64,000 nucleotides of DNA from JBBQFI01 sp038237805 (lineage in GTDB: Bacteria; Verrucomicrobiota; Verrucomicrobiia; Chthoniobacterales; UBA10450). The stretch spans positions 252,122-316,121 of the forward strand of contig JBBRYI010000002.1 of the NCBI GenBank assembly GCA_038237805.1, given 5' to 3'. A program made the translations under genes and the position numbers. Of this stretch, positions 49,268 to 57,863 are shown piece after piece. The notes under the pieces were generated by a model that worked only from the letters and a program-made list of their open reading frames with translations, was not told where the DNA came from and did not search any database. Numbering within the stretch: the stretch's first letter is position 1; each line of letters begins with the position of its first letter.

Positions 49268-51499
49268 ATGACCGCCTCCCGCTATGCTCGCGTGATCGTC
49301 GATCGATCGATCCATCGTGAGCTCGATTATCTCGTGCCGGAAACGCTCGCCGATCGAATCGATGTCGGTTCGCGTGTGCGCGTTCCTTTCCGCGAAAAAT
49401 CGGCACTAGCCACAGTCGTTACCATGCTCGACGCGAGCAACGCCGAGGGAATCCGCCCGATTGAAGCGGTCCTTGGAGATAAGCCTGTCTTAAGCAAATC
49501 ACTTCTCGAACTCGCGCGCTGGATGGGCGCTTATTACTGCTGTCCGATCGAGACTGTCATGCGCAGCCTGCTTCCGCAGGTGATCCGACGCGGCGAGGTT
49601 GGATGGAAAAAACAATTGTTCGTTAGGCGAGCGCGTGAAATTTCATTTGATGATGTGGAAAAGTTACGGAAGCGCGCACCGAGACAGGCAGAATTGCTGG
49701 AAGCGCTCGCCCGATTAATCGAGCCGGTAGCAGCCACCGAATTCCTGCGCAAACACTCGCTTGATAACCAGACTTTGCGCGCGCTCGTGAAGCGCGGCTT
49801 CGCCGTGTTGGAAGAGCAAGCCGTGCAACGTGACCCTCATGCCGACGAAACATTTATCGCGACGTCGAATCTTGTCCTCAACGAGGAGCAAACTATCGCG
49901 CTGCGAATGGTGCAGGAAGGGATGGCCGACACTGATTCCGCCAAACCAATTTTGCTGCATGGCGTAACGGGCAGCGGCAAGACAGAAATTTATCTGCAAG
50001 CGATCAAGATCGCACTGGCGCAGGGAAAGAATGCCATCGTGCTCGTGCCGGAGATCTCGCTCACACCGCAAACGGTCGAGCGTTTCAAAAGTCGCTTCGC
50101 GGAAATTCAGGATGGCGTTGCGGTATTGCACAGTCATTTGTCCGAGGGCGAGCGCCACGACGAATGGCATAAAATTCATTCCGGTCGCGCGCGCATTGTC
50201 ATCGGCGCGCGTAGCGCGGTTTTCGCGCCGCTAGAAAATCTTGGACTGATCGTGGTCGATGAAGAACACGAGTCTTCCTACAAACAGGAGGAAGCACCGC
50301 GCTACCAAGCGCGTGATGTTGCGGTCGTGCGTGGGAAGATCGAGAACTGCGTCGTCCTTCTCGGTACCGCCACGCCTTCGCTCGAAAGTTACTACAACGC
50401 GACGCGCGAAAAATATCGACTCGCTACGCTAACAAAGCGCGTAGACGAAAATCAGATGCCTCTCACTCGGATTGTCGATTTGCGGCATGAGCGGCGCAGA
50501 GAAAAAGGGTTAACCATTCTCGCTGGCAAGTTGCGTGACGCGATTGCCGCCCGACTCGAGAAGCGGGAACAAACAATCCTTTTCCTTAACCGGCGCGGCT
50601 TTTCCACTTCACTGCTCTGCAGCAATTGCGGTGAAGCGCGCGATTGCCCCAATTGCAGCGTCGCCCTCACGTTTCATCGTGGCGCGGCGCGGCTGAGCTG
50701 TCATTTGTGCGGTCACACCGCGGCGGTTCCCAAAAAATGTCCGGCCTGTGGTGAAGACGCACTCATTTATTCCGGCTTTGGAACAGAGAAGGTGGAGGCA
50801 AACGTCTCCCAGCTATTTCCGAGCGCAGTCGTTAGGCGAATGGATGCCGATTCGATGACACGCAAGGACGCCTATCGCGAAACGCTCAGAAGTTTTCGCG
50901 CCGGAAAAATCGACATCCTGGTCGGCACGCAAATGATCGCGAAAGGTCTGCATTTCCCGAACGTCACACTCGTCGGAATCATCAACGCCGATCTCGCGCT
51001 CCATTTGCCGGATTTCCGGGCCGGAGAGCGGACATTTCAGTTGCTCACCCAAGTCGCGGGGCGGGCAGGACGCGGGGAAACGTCAGGCGAAGTTTTCGTG
51101 CAAACCTACACGCCGTTCAGTCCCTCGATTCAATTTGCGCGGCATCACGATTTTGCAGGCTATTTCCAGCAGGAACTCGAGTTTCGTGAACGCTGCGACT
51201 TTCCGCCGTTCAAGCATGCGGTCCTTATCACCGTGCGTTCCGCTCACGAGGAGCGCGCCAGGTTCTCGGCTGAAACGCTGAAGCGGCGTTTGAAGGAAGC
51301 GTTGCCTAACGAATTCATTCTCGGAGAGCCGGCGCCCGCGCCGCTGGAAAAACTGCAGGGCCAGTTTCGTTTTCACATCCTGATTCGCGGCGAAGCCATC
51401 ATGCGCCTGAGCCGTCTTATTCGCGAAGTCCTCGACAAACTTCCGTTCCCTGAAGACGTCGCCGTGGCCGTTGACGTCGACCCATATCAGCTCCTTTAA
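49268..51499 (+). CDS. priA: Primosomal protein N' (replication restart helicase PriA)
   Basis: A 743-residue helicase that reloads the replisome at stalled forks. Walker A LHGVTGSGKTEIYL, motif II VDEEHESSYKQEEAPRY, and the PriA zinc-binding region with eight cysteines (CSNCGEARDCPNCSVA ... CHLCGH ... CPACGED). The C-terminal motifs GTQMIAKGLHFPNVTLVGIINAD and QVAGRAGRGE are complete. The ATG at 49268 (MTASRYARV) matches usual PriA starts. Three TCGTTAGGC motifs lie inside, the highest number for one gene here. Confidence 0.96.
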   Translation: MTASRYARVIVDRSIHRELDYLVPETLADRIDVGSRVRVPFREKSALATVVTMLDASNAEGIRPIEAVLGDKPVLSKSLLELARWMGAYYCCPIETVMRSLLPQVIRRGEVGWKKQLFVRRAREISFDDVEKLRKRAPRQAELLEALARLIEPVAATEFLRKHSLDNQTLRALVKRGFAVLEEQAVQRDPHADETFIATSNLVLNEEQTIALRMVQEGMADTDSAKPILLHGVTGSGKTEIYLQAIKIALAQGKNAIVLVPEISLTPQTVERFKSRFAEIQDGVAVLHSHLSEGERHDEWHKIHSGRARIVIGARSAVFAPLENLGLIVVDEEHESSYKQEEAPRYQARDVAVVRGKIENCVVLLGTATPSLESYYNATREKYRLATLTKRVDENQMPLTRIVDLRHERRREKGLTILAGKLRDAIAARLEKREQTILFLNRRGFSTSLLCSNCGEARDCPNCSVALTFHRGAARLSCHLCGHTAAVPKKCPACGEDALIYSGFGTEKVEANVSQLFPSAVVRRMDADSMTRKDAYRETLRSFRAGKIDILVGTQMIAKGLHFPNVTLVGIINADLALHLPDFRAGERTFQLLTQVAGRAGRGETSGEVFVQTYTPFSPSIQFARHHDFAGYFQQELEFRERCDFPPFKHAVLITVRSAHEERARFSAETLKRRLKEALPNEFILGEPAPAPLEKLQGQFRFHILIRGEAIMRLSRLIREVLDKLPFPEDVAVAVDVDPYQLL

Positions 51500-51542
51500 A
51501 AGCGGCAGTTCGATGCGAACATTCGCGGCTGCAAGATCTCCC

Positions 51543-52592
51543 ATGTCATTCCGCAAAACCTTAATCACGATCGGCGTCGCCTGGCTCATTGCGATCACAC
51601 TGCTGCACGCCTCGCTAAACCTGCATTTGTTTCGCTCGAAGCCAGTAACCGTCGCGGGGCAGACAAATTTCCGAATTGGTTTTTTGCCGGTGACGTGTCA
51701 CCTCACTTGCCCGGTCACCGATTTCATCAATAAGCAGATGACGGGTGAAAGCATCTTCGAGCCCATTCGATTCAACGGTTGGCCGGAGTTAAAGGAAGCG
51801 TATTTGTCCGGATACACGCCGGCGACGTTCATTCTGGCGCCGATGGCGATGGCGCTGCGCGAACAAGGCGTGCCGATCAAGATCGTGTATCTCGGCCACC
51901 GGGACGGCTCGGCCGTGATGGTGCACAAAGATTCGCACATCTATCGGATGGAAGATCTGCGCGGCAAACGCGTCGCTGTGCCAAATCGATTTTCGAATCA
52001 ACGCCTTCTTATTTTTCGCGCGCTGAAGCAGGCAGGCATGACGATCAAAGACATCGAGCTAGTCGAAATGCCACCGCCAGATATGCCGGCCGCGCTTTAC
52101 GCCAAAGCAGTGGATGCGATTTCGAGTGGCGAACCGTTTATGGGACAAACGGAGCTCGATGGTTACGGACGTGTCCTCTGGTTAACAAAAGACGTCTGGC
52201 CGAATTTTATTTCGTGCGTCCTCGCCGTGCATGAAGAAATGATTAAAACGAACCGTCCCGCGGTGCAGCGACTGGTGGATGGAATCGCGAAAAGCGGAAA
52301 GTGGATCGACCAGAGTATGGAGCACCGCATGGAGACCGCGCAGTTTGTGAGCAAGTTTTACTACAATCAAAACCCGCGCCTGCTCACTTTTGTGCTGAGC
52401 AAACCGCCCGATCGCGTGACGTATACCAACCTCGCGTTGCGCAAGCCGGACTTTGAAGAAATCGAGCAGCTCGGACGCGAGGTCGGAATTCTCAATGGCA
52501 CTGCGCATTTTGAGGATTATACCGACGCGTCCTTCGTAAAAGATGATACTGCGGTGCAGCCATACGCATGGGAACCGACATTAAAAAAATGA
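51543..52592 (+). CDS. ABC importer substrate-binding protein, NrtA/SsuA/TauA type
   Basis: A 349-residue periplasmic binding protein of the nitrate/sulfonate/taurine group. An N-terminal membrane segment (FRKTLITIGVAWLIAITLLHASL), then FRIGFLPVTCHLTCPVTDFINKQM, MEDLRGKRVAVPNRFSNQRLLI and the typical AISSGEPFMGQTELDGYG segment. Unusually, two cysteines lie in the entry loop (CHLTC). The ATG at 51543 was chosen over upstream ATGs that overlap priA. It overlaps the permease by 4 bp. Substrate cannot be named. Confidence 0.82.
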   Translation: MSFRKTLITIGVAWLIAITLLHASLNLHLFRSKPVTVAGQTNFRIGFLPVTCHLTCPVTDFINKQMTGESIFEPIRFNGWPELKEAYLSGYTPATFILAPMAMALREQGVPIKIVYLGHRDGSAVMVHKDSHIYRMEDLRGKRVAVPNRFSNQRLLIFRALKQAGMTIKDIELVEMPPPDMPAALYAKAVDAISSGEPFMGQTELDGYGRVLWLTKDVWPNFISCVLAVHEEMIKTNRPAVQRLVDGIAKSGKWIDQSMEHRMETAQFVSKFYYNQNPRLLTFVLSKPPDRVTYTNLALRKPDFEEIEQLGREVGILNGTAHFEDYTDASFVKDDTAVQPYAWEPTLKK

Positions 52593-53420
52593 GTGCTACC
52601 GAGAGGGAAGTTTCGCTTGAGCGCTCGACCACAACGGTGCGCCGTCACGCTCGTCTGGGCTGGTTCAAGAATCCTGACTCACGTTTCTTCCAGGTCGTTA
52701 GGCCGATTGGAATGCTCGCGATATTTTTCACGGCTTGGGGAGTAGCGGTTCGTCTTTCGCATAGCGATTTATTTCCGACTCCTATCACGGTCGCGATCGG
52801 GATCGGCGAACTAATCGAGAAAGGTTTGCTCCTTAAATACATTGTCGCCTCGCTCTTCCGTGTTGACGTGGGGATTTACACTCGCTGTCTTGATTGGGGT
52901 TCCTCTCGGGCTCGTCCTCGGCTGGTATTCGCGTTTGTTTCAAGCCTTCAATCCCATCATCCAAATCTTGCGCCCGATTTCGCCAATCGCGTGGATTCCA
53001 GTGGCGATCCTTTGGTTCGGCGTGAGCGACGCAGCGCCGGTATTTCTGATTTTTCTGGCCAGCGTTTTTCCGATTACGGTTTCCGCGATTGCTGCTGTGC
53101 AAAATATGCAGCCGGTGTATTTGCGCGCCGCGCAAAACTTCGGTCTCAGCCGCAGCGAACTCTTCCGACAGGTGATCTTCCGCGCGAGTCTGCCACAAAT
53201 TATCACCGGCATCCGCATCGCGCTGGGCGTGGCGTGGCTGGTCGTGGTGGCCGCGGAAATGATCGCAGTGAATAGCGGACTCGGTTACCTGATCATCGAT
53301 GCGCGCAACGCCGGTAAACGCTACGATCTCGTCGTCGCCGGGATGGTGATGATCGGATTGATCGGACTTGTCCTCGATTTACTCGTTAGGCAACTGGAGA
53401 ACTTCGACGAAGTGCGCTGA
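52589..53420 (+). pseudogene. ABC importer permease (SsuC/TauC/NrtB type), frameshifted
   Basis: The reading frame begins at ATG 52589 (MSATEREVSLER), overlapping the binding-protein stop, and encodes the N-terminal helix and the conserved start (HSDLFPTPITVAIGIGELIEKGLLLKYIVASLFRV). Near 52862 the frame must shift by one base: the following TWGFTLAVLIGVPLGLVLGWYSRLFQ lies in another frame, which continues to a normal end at 53420 with RAAQNFGLSRSELFRQVIFRASLPQIITGIRIALGVAWL, the EAA loop. Removing one base in the GTTGACG wording (about 52859-52865) would restore a full-length permease. Mutation, sequence error or programmed shift cannot be separated here. Confidence 0.78.
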
Positions 53421-53434
53421 GGTTACGCCAATCG

Positions 53435-54211
53435 ATGAAGACTGCCATCTCGATCAAAGATGTTTCGATGATTTTTCCCGGCAAGCGTGCGGGGGAAGAG
53501 ATTCGTGTCTTGGAAAATGTCAGGGCCGAAGTCGGACAAGGCGAGTTCGTTTGTCTTGTGGGACCGAGCGGATGTGGAAAATCAACGCTCCTCAATATTG
53601 TCGCTGGCTTCCTCCTTCCGACGGCTGGGGACGTCCTGGTGGAAGGCAATCCGGTCGAAGGTCCTGATCGGCGCCGCATTTTTGTTTTCCAAGAGAACGG
53701 CGTTTTTCCGTGGCTGAACGTGCGCGAAAACATTGCATTTGGTTTGCGCGCTCAGGGTAAAGAGGAACGCGAGCAAATCGTTGCGCGTTACACGGAAATG
53801 GTGGGACTCAACGGGTTCGAGAATGCTTATCCACGCGAACTATCCGGCGGCATGCGCCAGCGTGTCGAAATCGCGCGCGCGCTCGCGGCCAATCCCGACA
53901 TTATCTACATGGATGAACCGTTTGGCGCGCTCGACTTCATTACCCGCATGAAGATGCGCGCCGACCTTGTTCGTATCTGGCAAAGCGAAAAGAAGACCAT
54001 TCTTTTCGTGACGCATGACATCGAGGAAGCGGTGCAACTCGCAGATCGCGTTCTCATCATGAGCAAACGGCCTGGGACGATTCAGCAAATCGTGGAGATC
54101 GATCTGCCACGTCCGCGCGATTTGGATTCCGCCGGTTATTTGGAAAAACGCGATCGTATTTTCCGCGTCATGGGAATGAGTTTGCGTGTCGGCGAGACCG
54201 CCGCGGCGTAA
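53435..54211 (+). CDS. ABC importer ATP-binding protein, SsuB/TauB/NrtD type
   Basis: A 258-residue ATPase energising the importer. Walker A GPSGCGKST, Q loop FQENGVFPW, signature LSGGMRQRVEIARAL, Walker B IIYMDEPFGALD and switch histidine FVTHDIEEA are all present. It follows the permease by 14 bp. An intact ATPase and binding protein argue that the permease shift is recent or artefactual. Confidence 0.93.
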   Translation: MKTAISIKDVSMIFPGKRAGEEIRVLENVRAEVGQGEFVCLVGPSGCGKSTLLNIVAGFLLPTAGDVLVEGNPVEGPDRRRIFVFQENGVFPWLNVRENIAFGLRAQGKEEREQIVARYTEMVGLNGFENAYPRELSGGMRQRVEIARALAANPDIIYMDEPFGALDFITRMKMRADLVRIWQSEKKTILFVTHDIEEAVQLADRVLIMSKRPGTIQQIVEIDLPRPRDLDSAGYLEKRDRIFRVMGMSLRVGETAAA

Positions 54212-54281
54212 AACTTCGCGCACAAACTTGCTGCGCTCAACGAGCGTACCGATGTTGCGCCTTTCGCGATCATCGCTGCGC

Positions 54282-55595
54282 ATGAGTAACACAAATCCGC
54301 CAACGGCTTCTGTGCCCGAAGACATGACGGGCCGGCCGCGGCGTGTGGTTACTGGTGGAATTTCATTGCGCAAAACTTTCTCGGCCCTGCGCCATCGCAA
54401 CTTCCGCCTCTTCTTTTACGGCCAGCTTATTTCGATGACTGGCACATGGATGACGACAACCGCGCAGGGTTGGCTCGTCTATCAACTCACGGGATCGAAA
54501 GCGTTACTCGGTGTTGTCGCAGCCTGCGCGTCCGCGCCGATGCTGGTTTTCTCCACCTGGGGAGGATGGGCGGCCGATCGTTATTCAAAACGTTCCGTTC
54601 TCGTCCTTACGCAAATCAGTTCCATGATTCAGTCGCTCGCCATGGCGGTCCTCGTCTGGAGCGGCCATGTGAAGCCCTGGGAGATCATTCTCATCGCGAT
54701 CATCGGCGGCGTGACGATGGCGTTCGACATGCCGGCGCGACAATCATTCGTAATCGAAATGACGAGTCGCGCGGATTTGATGAATGCGATCTCGCTCAAC
54801 AGCTCCGTCTTCAATGCTGCGCGCGTGATCGGTCCGTCGATCGCCGGCATCCTTATGGCGAAAGTGGGAATCGCGATGTGCTTTTTCCTCGACGGCGTCA
54901 GTTTCATCGCGGTCATCACCGGTCTTTTGATGATGCGATTGCCAAAACGCAAATCCGCTCCGAGCGAAACCGGCGCGATTGGCCAGGCGCTGGAAGGGTT
55001 TCGTTACGTTTGGAATCATCCGCGACCTTTGACAATTCTGGCGCTTTTCGCTGTCGTCGGCATTTTTGGCTGGTCCTATTCCGTCCTCATGCCCGCGTTC
55101 GCGCACGATGTTTTGCATCTCAACGCGCAAGGTTATGGAATGTTGATGGCGGCGAGCGGTGTTGGCGCTTTAGTTGCAGCACTCACGGTCGCGAGCGTTG
55201 GTCATTCTCTTCCTGCGCGCGCATTGGCGCTCGGCGGCGTCTGGATTTTTTCAGCGGGTCTGGCGCTGTTTGCATTCAACCGAAATCTCTACGTCGAGCT
55301 CGCGCTGCTTGCGCTCAGCGGTTTCGGTATCGTGCTCTATTTCTCAACCTCCAACACGGTATTGCAAACGATCGTGCCCGACGAAATGCGCGGACGCGTC
55401 ATGGGAATTTGGACACTGGTTTTCGGCGGCATGATGCCACTGGGAAGTTTGCAAGCGGGCTTGATGGCAGATGTGTTGGGCACGCCAACTACGATCGCGA
55501 TCGGTGCATTGATCTGCGCGCTTGCCGCAATCGTTACTCTTGAAGTCGTTCGTAAACGCGAAGCACGGCGAGCGGCCGAGTCTATGCTGACTTGA
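54282..55595 (+). CDS. MFS exporter (enterobactin exporter EntS-like, MFS_3)
   Basis: A 437-residue major facilitator with about 12 helices. The start at 54282 (MSNTNPPT) avoids an overlap with the ATPase gene. The MFS_3 wording is clear: ALRHRNFRLFFYGQLISMTGTWMTTTAQGWLVYQLTGS, WGGWAADRYSKRSVL, FDMPARQSFV and PDEMRGRVMGIWTLVFGGMMPLGSL. Members export siderophores, lipids or drugs; the substrate here is unknown. Confidence 0.85.
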   Translation: MSNTNPPTASVPEDMTGRPRRVVTGGISLRKTFSALRHRNFRLFFYGQLISMTGTWMTTTAQGWLVYQLTGSKALLGVVAACASAPMLVFSTWGGWAADRYSKRSVLVLTQISSMIQSLAMAVLVWSGHVKPWEIILIAIIGGVTMAFDMPARQSFVIEMTSRADLMNAISLNSSVFNAARVIGPSIAGILMAKVGIAMCFFLDGVSFIAVITGLLMMRLPKRKSAPSETGAIGQALEGFRYVWNHPRPLTILALFAVVGIFGWSYSVLMPAFAHDVLHLNAQGYGMLMAASGVGALVAALTVASVGHSLPARALALGGVWIFSAGLALFAFNRNLYVELALLALSGFGIVLYFSTSNTVLQTIVPDEMRGRVMGIWTLVFGGMMPLGSLQAGLMADVLGTPTTIAIGALICALAAIVTLEVVRKREARRAAESMLT

Positions 55596-55688
55596 AGTTG
55601 GCGTAACGAAATTTGGTTAATCAGGCACTCATCAATTAGCGCCGTGAATTCTCGGCCTCATGAAAAAGTGGATGAGACCGCCGGCTGC

Positions 55689-57599
55689 TTAGTTCTCAGC
55701 ATTCTTCGGTGCGAGATCAGCCACAATTTTTTCGAAACGAGGGTTACCGCGCAACGAATCCCAATTTGGGTGCAGCTTCAAGTTGCCGTAGCTCAAAGTA
55801 CTCGGAATGCGCAGGGTCGCGGCGATTTGCTCGATGGCGAGATCTTTCTCCCCGCACCACGCGTAGATAACCCCCAGATATTTCATCAGTTCCGCGCCAT
55901 CGATAGAATCTTTCGTGATGGGGAGCAGCTCAACAGCGTGTCGGCCTTCGCGCATGGCTTCTTCTTTGCGGCCAAGTCCGGCGTCGATCAAACCAAGCAC
56001 GCAAAAGGCGGGGCCGTAATCAGGTTGCTCGCTCACTGTCTTTTCGAGTTCCGCGCGGGCAGCGAGAAAAGCAGTTTGCGCCGCCGCTTCATCACCTCTG
56101 GCGCGGGCGGCCAAAGCTTCGCTCCAAGAGCGGGGAAAATTCAAATCAGTTGCTGTTCCACTTGCGGGGATGGCAGCGAGAGCCTCGGCCGCGGCCGAGT
56201 GATCGCGTTCGCACAGCGAGACGTACAACCATTGATCGCCCAAATCTGGCGCCGATGTTGGATCTTCAACGAGGAGAGCGTGAATGGTCTCGCGCAACGG
56301 CCGGGTGTCAGCGCGCGATTCGAGATCGACCAAAGCGCGTGTGACGCGCGTGTCCAGATCACGAGGAACCAAGGCGAGCGCGCGATCCAGGGCGGCAGAC
56401 ATTGCGACGAATTGCCGGAACTCCTGATAACTGGAGGCGATCTGCTGGAGTATGAAAAAGTTGCGCGGATCCAGTTCGAGAGCTCTTTGCAAGCTCCGAG
56501 CTGATTCCTTCCAAAGGCCTTGGCGCCGATCGATGTAGCCGGTCAGCTCAAAGATTTCGGAGTTATTGGGAATTACGCGTTGGGCGAGGGCAAGCTCGGC
56601 GCGCGCTTTGTCGTAGTCGAGATGACAGCGGTAGAAGAAGTTCGCTTTCGCGAGATGCGTATCTCCTGCATCAGGACGGAGCCGCGTGGCAGTCTTGAGC
56701 GCCTCTTCCGCCAAAGCGAGGCGCGCGGGCGTATGATCAAGACCAAAAAAATAAAGGTAATTGTGCGCCGCGCCCAATTGGCAGTAGGCGAGATAGAATT
56801 TGGGGTCGCGCGAGATAGCTTGATCGAGCAGCTGAGTAGCCTGCACGAGTTTCTCGTTGATTTGAGCATTAAACGAAACGCTGGCGACGAGCTCCTTGCC
56901 GCGGACATAAAGTCCGTAGGCGACAATGTCTTCGGTCGGGCGTTCGTCGATGGCGTTTTTCTCTTGCGGCGAGACTACGGCCTGCAGATTAGCGGCAATT
57001 TGCTGAACGATATCGCCGTGCATTGCAAAGACGTCGGTTACGTCTCGTTCATAGCTATCGCTCCACAACCTGGCGTTCCGGCGAGCGTCAGTCAGCTGTG
57101 CGGTAATCCGTACTTTGTCGCCGGAGGCGCGGACGCTTCCTTGCAAAATATATGCAGCGCCGAGGCTTTGGGCGATTTCGCGTAAATTACGCGGTTTACC
57201 GGGAGCATAGGTCATCACGGAGGTCCGGCTGATCACTCTCAAATCCGCTACTTTCGAAAGTGCGGTGAGAATGTCGTCCTGCACGCCATCGGCCAGGTAA
57301 ACATTTTGTTTAGCGTCGCTGAGATCTTCGAATGGGAGCACCGCGATACTCTTCTCTGGGAAAGAAGCCATGTAAGCCGACTCAGGCGAGGTCGGCGCAG
57401 TGATCTCGGGAATTAAGCGGCGTGACAAATTCCAAAACCCGAAACCCAGCGCCAATGCTGCCGCCAGGAACAAGGCGATCCTGAGCCCACGTTTTTTTTT
57501 GCGGACGTGAATAGTGCGAGTTGTCGTGGGGGCGAATTCTTCCTGCGACGAGCGCTGCGCCAGTGGTTCCGGATTTGCAATCTCGTCGGTAGAGGCCAT
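55689..57599 (-). CDS. Membrane-anchored FlgO/TolB-like and TPR protein
   Basis: A 636-residue protein. After a basic stretch (IHVRKKKRG) a membrane helix follows (LRIALFLAAALALGFGFWNL), then the region SIAVLPFEDLSDAKQNVYLADGVQDDILTALSKVADLRVISRTSVMTYAP ... AAYILQGSVRASGDKVRITAQL, the FlgO/TolB-like domain found downstream of kinases, cyclases or winged-helix domains. The C-terminal half consists of tetratricopeptide repeats. The usual N-terminal regulator domain is missing, so this is a stand-alone sensor or adaptor form. It faces the histidine kinase operon head to head. Confidence 0.82.
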   Translation of the reverse strand: MASTDEIANPEPLAQRSSQEEFAPTTTRTIHVRKKKRGLRIALFLAAALALGFGFWNLSRRLIPEITAPTSPESAYMASFPEKSIAVLPFEDLSDAKQNVYLADGVQDDILTALSKVADLRVISRTSVMTYAPGKPRNLREIAQSLGAAYILQGSVRASGDKVRITAQLTDARRNARLWSDSYERDVTDVFAMHGDIVQQIAANLQAVVSPQEKNAIDERPTEDIVAYGLYVRGKELVASVSFNAQINEKLVQATQLLDQAISRDPKFYLAYCQLGAAHNYLYFFGLDHTPARLALAEEALKTATRLRPDAGDTHLAKANFFYRCHLDYDKARAELALAQRVIPNNSEIFELTGYIDRRQGLWKESARSLQRALELDPRNFFILQQIASSYQEFRQFVAMSAALDRALALVPRDLDTRVTRALVDLESRADTRPLRETIHALLVEDPTSAPDLGDQWLYVSLCERDHSAAAEALAAIPASGTATDLNFPRSWSEALAARARGDEAAAQTAFLAARAELEKTVSEQPDYGPAFCVLGLIDAGLGRKEEAMREGRHAVELLPITKDSIDGAELMKYLGVIYAWCGEKDLAIEQIAATLRIPSTLSYGNLKLHPNWDSLRGNPRFEKIVADLAPKNAEN

Positions 57600-57863
57600 C
57601 GCGTGGTGAGTAATGCCGCAGGCGTGTTGGTATCTGAGCAAGGCCGTACGGCGCGGCCTTTCAAAGCAATACGTGTTCCATCACTTGCCCCACTCCAGCG
57701 GTTTAGCCGGAGATAGCATGATTGTTGCTATTTTTAGGAAAGACGCGTCCTGCCCGAACATGCCTAAACGCAACCTAATCGTGCTGAAGTTAATCTGGAT
57801 TCGACCAACCGTGAACTTGATTGATCCCGACGCTGACTCCCGGCTTGGAGGCGTAGGCAATTG

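Noticed and set aside
52842..53420. Separate 192-residue permease gene with TTG start
   Set aside because: It lacks the N-terminal helix and ribosome-binding site, and its missing part is found in the overlapping upstream frame, so a frameshifted single gene is the better reading.
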